This document shows positions 61,187 through 64,000 of a DNA stretch of 64,000 nucleotides, piece by piece. How positions within the stretch are numbered: position 1 is the stretch's first letter; each line of letters begins with the position of its first letter. The notes beneath the pieces were generated by a model. It was not told where the DNA came from, did not search any database, and saw only the letters and a list, made by a program, of their open reading frames with translations. This stretch comes from Cerrena zonata (Eukaryota > Basidiomycota > Agaricomycetes > Polyporales > Cerrenaceae). The stretch lies in NCBI GenBank assembly GCA_038087015.1, contig JASBNA010000013.1, positions 434,001 through 498,000 on the forward strand, written 5' to 3'. Made by a program: the position numbers and the translations under genes.

Positions 61187-62323
61187 ATGTCGTTAGATAT
61201 AAGCAAGCATGAAAAGTACTTTAGCCTATGCTTCCAATCATTTCCTGCTAAAGCGGAAGGAGAAGACACCAACAAATTGGCACTAATTTATTTTGTTCTC
61301 TATGGGTTAGACATTATTGGCAAATTAAACTTGACAACTGAAGATCAAGAAAATTATAGTGAATATATCTATTCCCATTTAATTGACAGTGAACTAACCA
61401 GACAATTGGACATTCTTAGTTTTAGACCAACAAACACCTTCAAATTGAATAACGAGTATGATTTACCTAATTTATCAGCAACTTTTTTTGCATTAATAAA
61501 TTTATTAATCTTGAAAAGTGATTACTCGAAAAAGCTAAATCGAGAATCGATTATGAAATTTATTAAAAAATGTCAAAGAGAAGATGGTTCATTTGCTCCA
61601 GTATTGGATAATAACGGTGAACCTTTTGGTGAAACTGATTTACGTCATTGTTATTTGGCCATTTGTATTAGAAAATTATTAAAATACGATGAAGCATCAG
61701 ACAAAACAAATGATATTGACATTAAGAAATGCATTAATTTCATCGAAAGTAAAGTCAATTACAACGGAGGATTAAGTAGTAATAAATACACCGAATCCCA
61801 TTCGGGATTAACTTTTGTGGGGTTGGCTAGTTTGAAACTATTAAATTATAAATTTGATAGTGATTGGGTTGAATTAACGAAAAATTGGTTAGTTCATCGT
61901 CAGGTTGATTACCCTGATCAGCTCTACTCCATGTCCGAGGACTCTTCTTTTGATAACTACTCTTTTTACGATCTCGAAGATATTGGTGGCTTCAACGGTC
62001 GTGAAAATAAATTTAGCGATACTTGTTATAGTTGGTGGGTTACTGCTTCTTTATACATCATTGGCGGAGACCATTTGTTCAATGTGGATAAACTGATTGA
62101 CTACCTATTAACCCAAACTCAAAATCATTTGTTAGGCGGGTTTGGTAAGTCAAAAGATGTATTTCCTGATCCGTTACATTCTTTCTTGGGATTGGCAAGT
62201 TTATCTTTATGGAAACATAAAGAGTCCGCTAACTTTGATGGATCTCTGGCTTTACAAAATGTCAATGAGCTTTTAGTTATAACCGAATCTCTGATGAACT
62301 TTTTAAATAACATCAAATGGTAA
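61187..62323 (+). CDS. CDC43: Geranylgeranyltransferase type I beta subunit
   Basis: 378 aa from the ATG at 61187 (MSLDISKHEKYFSLCFQ). The ATG at 61148 would add 13 residues but lies inside an ACACCCATGCACC element, so the inner start is preferred. Prenyltransferase alpha-toroid repeats are visible: REDGSFAP, YNGGLSSN, and FSDTCYSWWVTASL with zinc ligands Asp and Cys; the zinc His is in PLHSFLGLASLSLW. Cdc43 with Ram2 prenylates Rho1 and Cdc42. Confidence 0.93.
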   Translation: MSLDISKHEKYFSLCFQSFPAKAEGEDTNKLALIYFVLYGLDIIGKLNLTTEDQENYSEYIYSHLIDSELTRQLDILSFRPTNTFKLNNEYDLPNLSATFFALINLLILKSDYSKKLNRESIMKFIKKCQREDGSFAPVLDNNGEPFGETDLRHCYLAICIRKLLKYDEASDKTNDIDIKKCINFIESKVNYNGGLSSNKYTESHSGLTFVGLASLKLLNYKFDSDWVELTKNWLVHRQVDYPDQLYSMSEDSSFDNYSFYDLEDIGGFNGRENKFSDTCYSWWVTASLYIIGGDHLFNVDKLIDYLLTQTQNHLLGGFGKSKDVFPDPLHSFLGLASLSLWKHKESANFDGSLALQNVNELLVITESLMNFLNNIKW

Positions 62324-62456
62324 TCTTGAACTCTTTCTGTAGAATTATCATTACATCATATCTTTTGTTGATGCACACCTCAACACTATAAATTCTCCAT
62401 AAAAAACTTTCAGTGAGAAGACTAGATATCACCACCTCCATCACCTTTCCATAGAC

Positions 62457-63467
62457 ATGTCCAGTGTGGTAGTAAGCAAGTCGCTCACGGATATACCGGA
62501 CTCCAAGGTGGAACTACCCATAAGACAAGAAAGTAAACCAAGTACCAAAACTCATTTAATCAGTGGAGGAATAGCAGGATTAATAAGTGCAACTACTTTA
62601 CAACCATTTGATTTATTGAAAACAAGATTACAACAACAACAACAACAAGAAATCGGATATAGAACCACTATAAGTAAAGAGTTGAAAAAACTAACCCAAG
62701 TGAAAGACTTATGGAGAGGTGCATTACCATCAACGCTAAGAACATCCATTGGAGCAGGACTTTATTTCACAATCTTATCCCAATCAAGAAGTTATTTATC
62801 AAGTATTAAAGGAAATCATGATACAAGAAGCTCAACTAGTGCATTACCGAAATTAAGCCCCATTGAAAACTTGGCTACCGGGTTTGTCGTACGAGCAATC
62901 GTGGGGTTTATCACCATGCCAATTACCATCATTAAAACAAGGTACGAATCAAATATCTATAATTATAACTCCATGTATGAAGGCTTTGAAAATATCTATC
63001 ATGGGAATTCGCTAACTGATCCGGAAAACTCAAGTAAAGGCTCAATCAAAAACTTCTTCAAAGGCTCTTTTGCTACTTTGGCCAGAGATTGTCCTTACGC
63101 CGGTTTATACGTTTTATTCTATGAAAGTTTCAAAAATGATTTGCTTCCCACCTTCACTGAAAAAATCGATGATTTGAATCGTCCAACCGTTATCAATACC
63201 ATTTCAGCCATTTTGGCTGCTTCGGTCTCAACCACTTTGACTGCCCCCTTTGATGCAATTAAAACCCGATTGCAACTCACCCTGTCTTCTAATAAGTCTT
63301 TCTTGTCTACAACTAAGGTCTTATTGAACGAGGACGGTGGCGTTAGAAACTTATTTAGAGGTTTGAGCTTAAGATTAAGCAGAAAAGGTATGAGTGCCGG
63401 TATTAGTTGGTGTATCTACGAGGAACTCATCAAGGGTAATTTTTTCAATTCAAACAAACTCCTGTAA
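62457..63467 (+). CDS. HEM25: Mitochondrial glycine carrier
   Basis: 336 aa, three carrier repeats: [11 protein letters not shown] (about residue 49), [11 protein letters not shown] and [11 protein letters not shown]. The third repeat ends [28 protein letters not shown], typical of Hem25/SLC25A38. It imports glycine for 5-aminolevulinate synthesis. Yeast Hem25 is 307 aa; the extra length is in the N-terminus and loop insertions (about residues 120-135 and 190-200). Glycine is made by GLY1 6 kb away; a link is only suggestive. Confidence 0.92.
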   Translation: MSSVVVSKSLTDIPDSKVELPIRQESKPSTKTHLISGGIAGLISATTLQPFDLLKTRLQQQQQQEIGYRTTISKELKKLTQVKDLWRGALPSTLRTSIGAGLYFTILSQSRSYLSSIKGNHDTRSSTSALPKLSPIENLATGFVVRAIVGFITMPITIIKTRYESNIYNYNSMYEGFENIYHGNSLTDPENSSKGSIKNFFKGSFATLARDCPYAGLYVLFYESFKNDLLPTFTEKIDDLNRPTVINTISAILAASVSTTLTAPFDAIKTRLQLTLSSNKSFLSTTKVLLNEDGGVRNLFRGLSLRLSRKGMSAGISWCIYEELIKGNFFNSNKLL

Positions 63468-63574
63468 ATAGACTTAGATATATATATATATATATATATA
63501 AATACTCAAATACTTAAATACTTAAATACTTAAATAAATACTTTTGAATGGTACAAACATTATACTATCTATCC

Positions 63575-63590
63575 TGGTGCACGGGTGTCT
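63575..63590 (-). promoter_or_regulatory. Rap1-like site upstream of PEX14
   Basis: Minus strand AGACACCCGTGCACCA, about 90 bp upstream of the PEX14 ATG. Confidence 0.45.
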
Positions 63591-63680
63591 GTTTTAATTA
63601 TCTTTGACCTCGGAATTTATGGCGGGGGCCAAATGAACGAATATCAACGACTTTCTTCTTCTTCAATAGCTTTATCCATC

Positions 63681-64000
63681 ATGAACGAGGAACTCATAAG
63701 TAGTGCCATTAGCTTCTTGAAAGACCCCAACGTGCAGTCGTCGCCCTTAACGAAGAAAATTGAATTTTTGGAGTCAAAGGGATTGAATCAGGCGGAAATT
63801 GAAGAGGCCATGAAAAGGGCTAATGAAGGTCAAAGTCAAAGTCAAAGTCACGGCCAAAGCCAACCAAGCCAATCAAGCCAATCAAGTCAATCAAACCAAT
63901 TGAGTAACGCTCCTTTGGACTATTATAATGTCCCACCGCAGGTACCAGATCGTTCATGGAAAGATTACTTTATTATGGCCACCGCTACCGCTGGGGTTAC
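63681..64000 (+). CDS. PEX14: Peroxisomal docking protein Pex14, 3' end cut off
   Basis: ATG at 63681; the frame is open to the window edge (106 codons). The N-terminal Pex14 domain binding Pex5/Pex19 is clear (ISSAISFLKDPNVQSSPL, then KIEFLESKGLNQAEIEEAM). A Gln/Ser repeat (about residues 52-75) follows, then DRSWKDYFIMATATAGV, the start of the hydrophobic segment. Pex14 docks cargo receptor at the peroxisome membrane. Confidence 0.92.
   Translation, partial: MNEELISSAISFLKDPNVQSSPLTKKIEFLESKGLNQAEIEEAMKRANEGQSQSQSHGQSQPSQSSQSSQSNQLSNAPLDYYNVPPQVPDRSWKDYFIMATATAGV

Noticed and set aside
1..64000. CRISPR array or prokaryotic operon features
   Set aside because: Tandem repeats have no unique spacers, and the window is eukaryotic nuclear DNA.

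Overview
The window is a gene-dense, AT-rich stretch of a budding-yeast nuclear chromosome. Almost all genes are intronless. The two introns found have yeast-type signals (GTATGT, TACTAAC, TAG). Leucine is written mostly as TTA and TTG, and CTG is rare. Gene content and protein style (Rds2/AcuK-type zinc cluster factor, MNN1-family mannosyltransferase, GH76 wall enzyme, UGP1 with a 5' intron) fit the Candida/Debaryomyces CTG clade. That placement is inference: no tRNA-Ser(CAG) lies in the window and CTG decoding was not proven.

Layout. 1-16.9 kb: RING-H2 protein (5' cut), zinc cluster regulator, NOC2, a DAP2/STE13 dipeptidyl aminopeptidase, a DUF1741-like protein, ODC1, DSC3, an MTP18-family protein and BNA1. 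17-24.3 kb: a gene-poor stretch holding an intron-bearing tRNA-Arg(ACG), a spliced UGP1 and an intron-bearing tRNA-Ser(GCT). UGP1 is flanked by two inverted copies of a highly diverged 5S rRNA gene. 24.4-37.7 kb: MNN1-like, GPALPP/DUF3752 protein, a small two-exon gene, RPB8, a two-TM protein, an FMP42-like transporter, two tiny tandem ORFs, ADE6, RPS3, a 71-aa ORF and TMH11. 37.7-39.4 kb: three successive minisatellites. 39.4-64 kb: INO80, a probable INP2-like protein, a polyQ/A LisH regulator, an F-box protein, an aldehyde dehydrogenase, GLY1, LYS5, GH76, a Ser/Asp-repeat GPI protein, CDC43, HEM25 and the start of PEX14.

Main result. The 121-nt RNA genes at 18460-18580 (-) and 22783-22903 (+) are identical to each other. 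They align without gaps to S. cerevisiae 5S rRNA (recalled from memory) with 36 differences. Twenty-eight of these fall in 14 base pairs that have changed on both sides, across all five helices, and no pair is broken. Loop E, the apical loop C and a T6 terminator are kept. The flanks of the two copies have diverged, all by transitions in the 5' flank. This looks like a selected, structure-preserving 5S variant rather than a decayed pseudogene.

Sequence quality caution. Six conserved genes (NOC2, the DUF1741 gene, ADE6, INO80, the ALDH gene, GLY1) carry eight single-base frame breaks, and the LisH gene has one in-frame TAG. Restored lengths match the family lengths, so sequencing or assembly error is the likeliest cause. 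Each is annotated as one gene over its full span.
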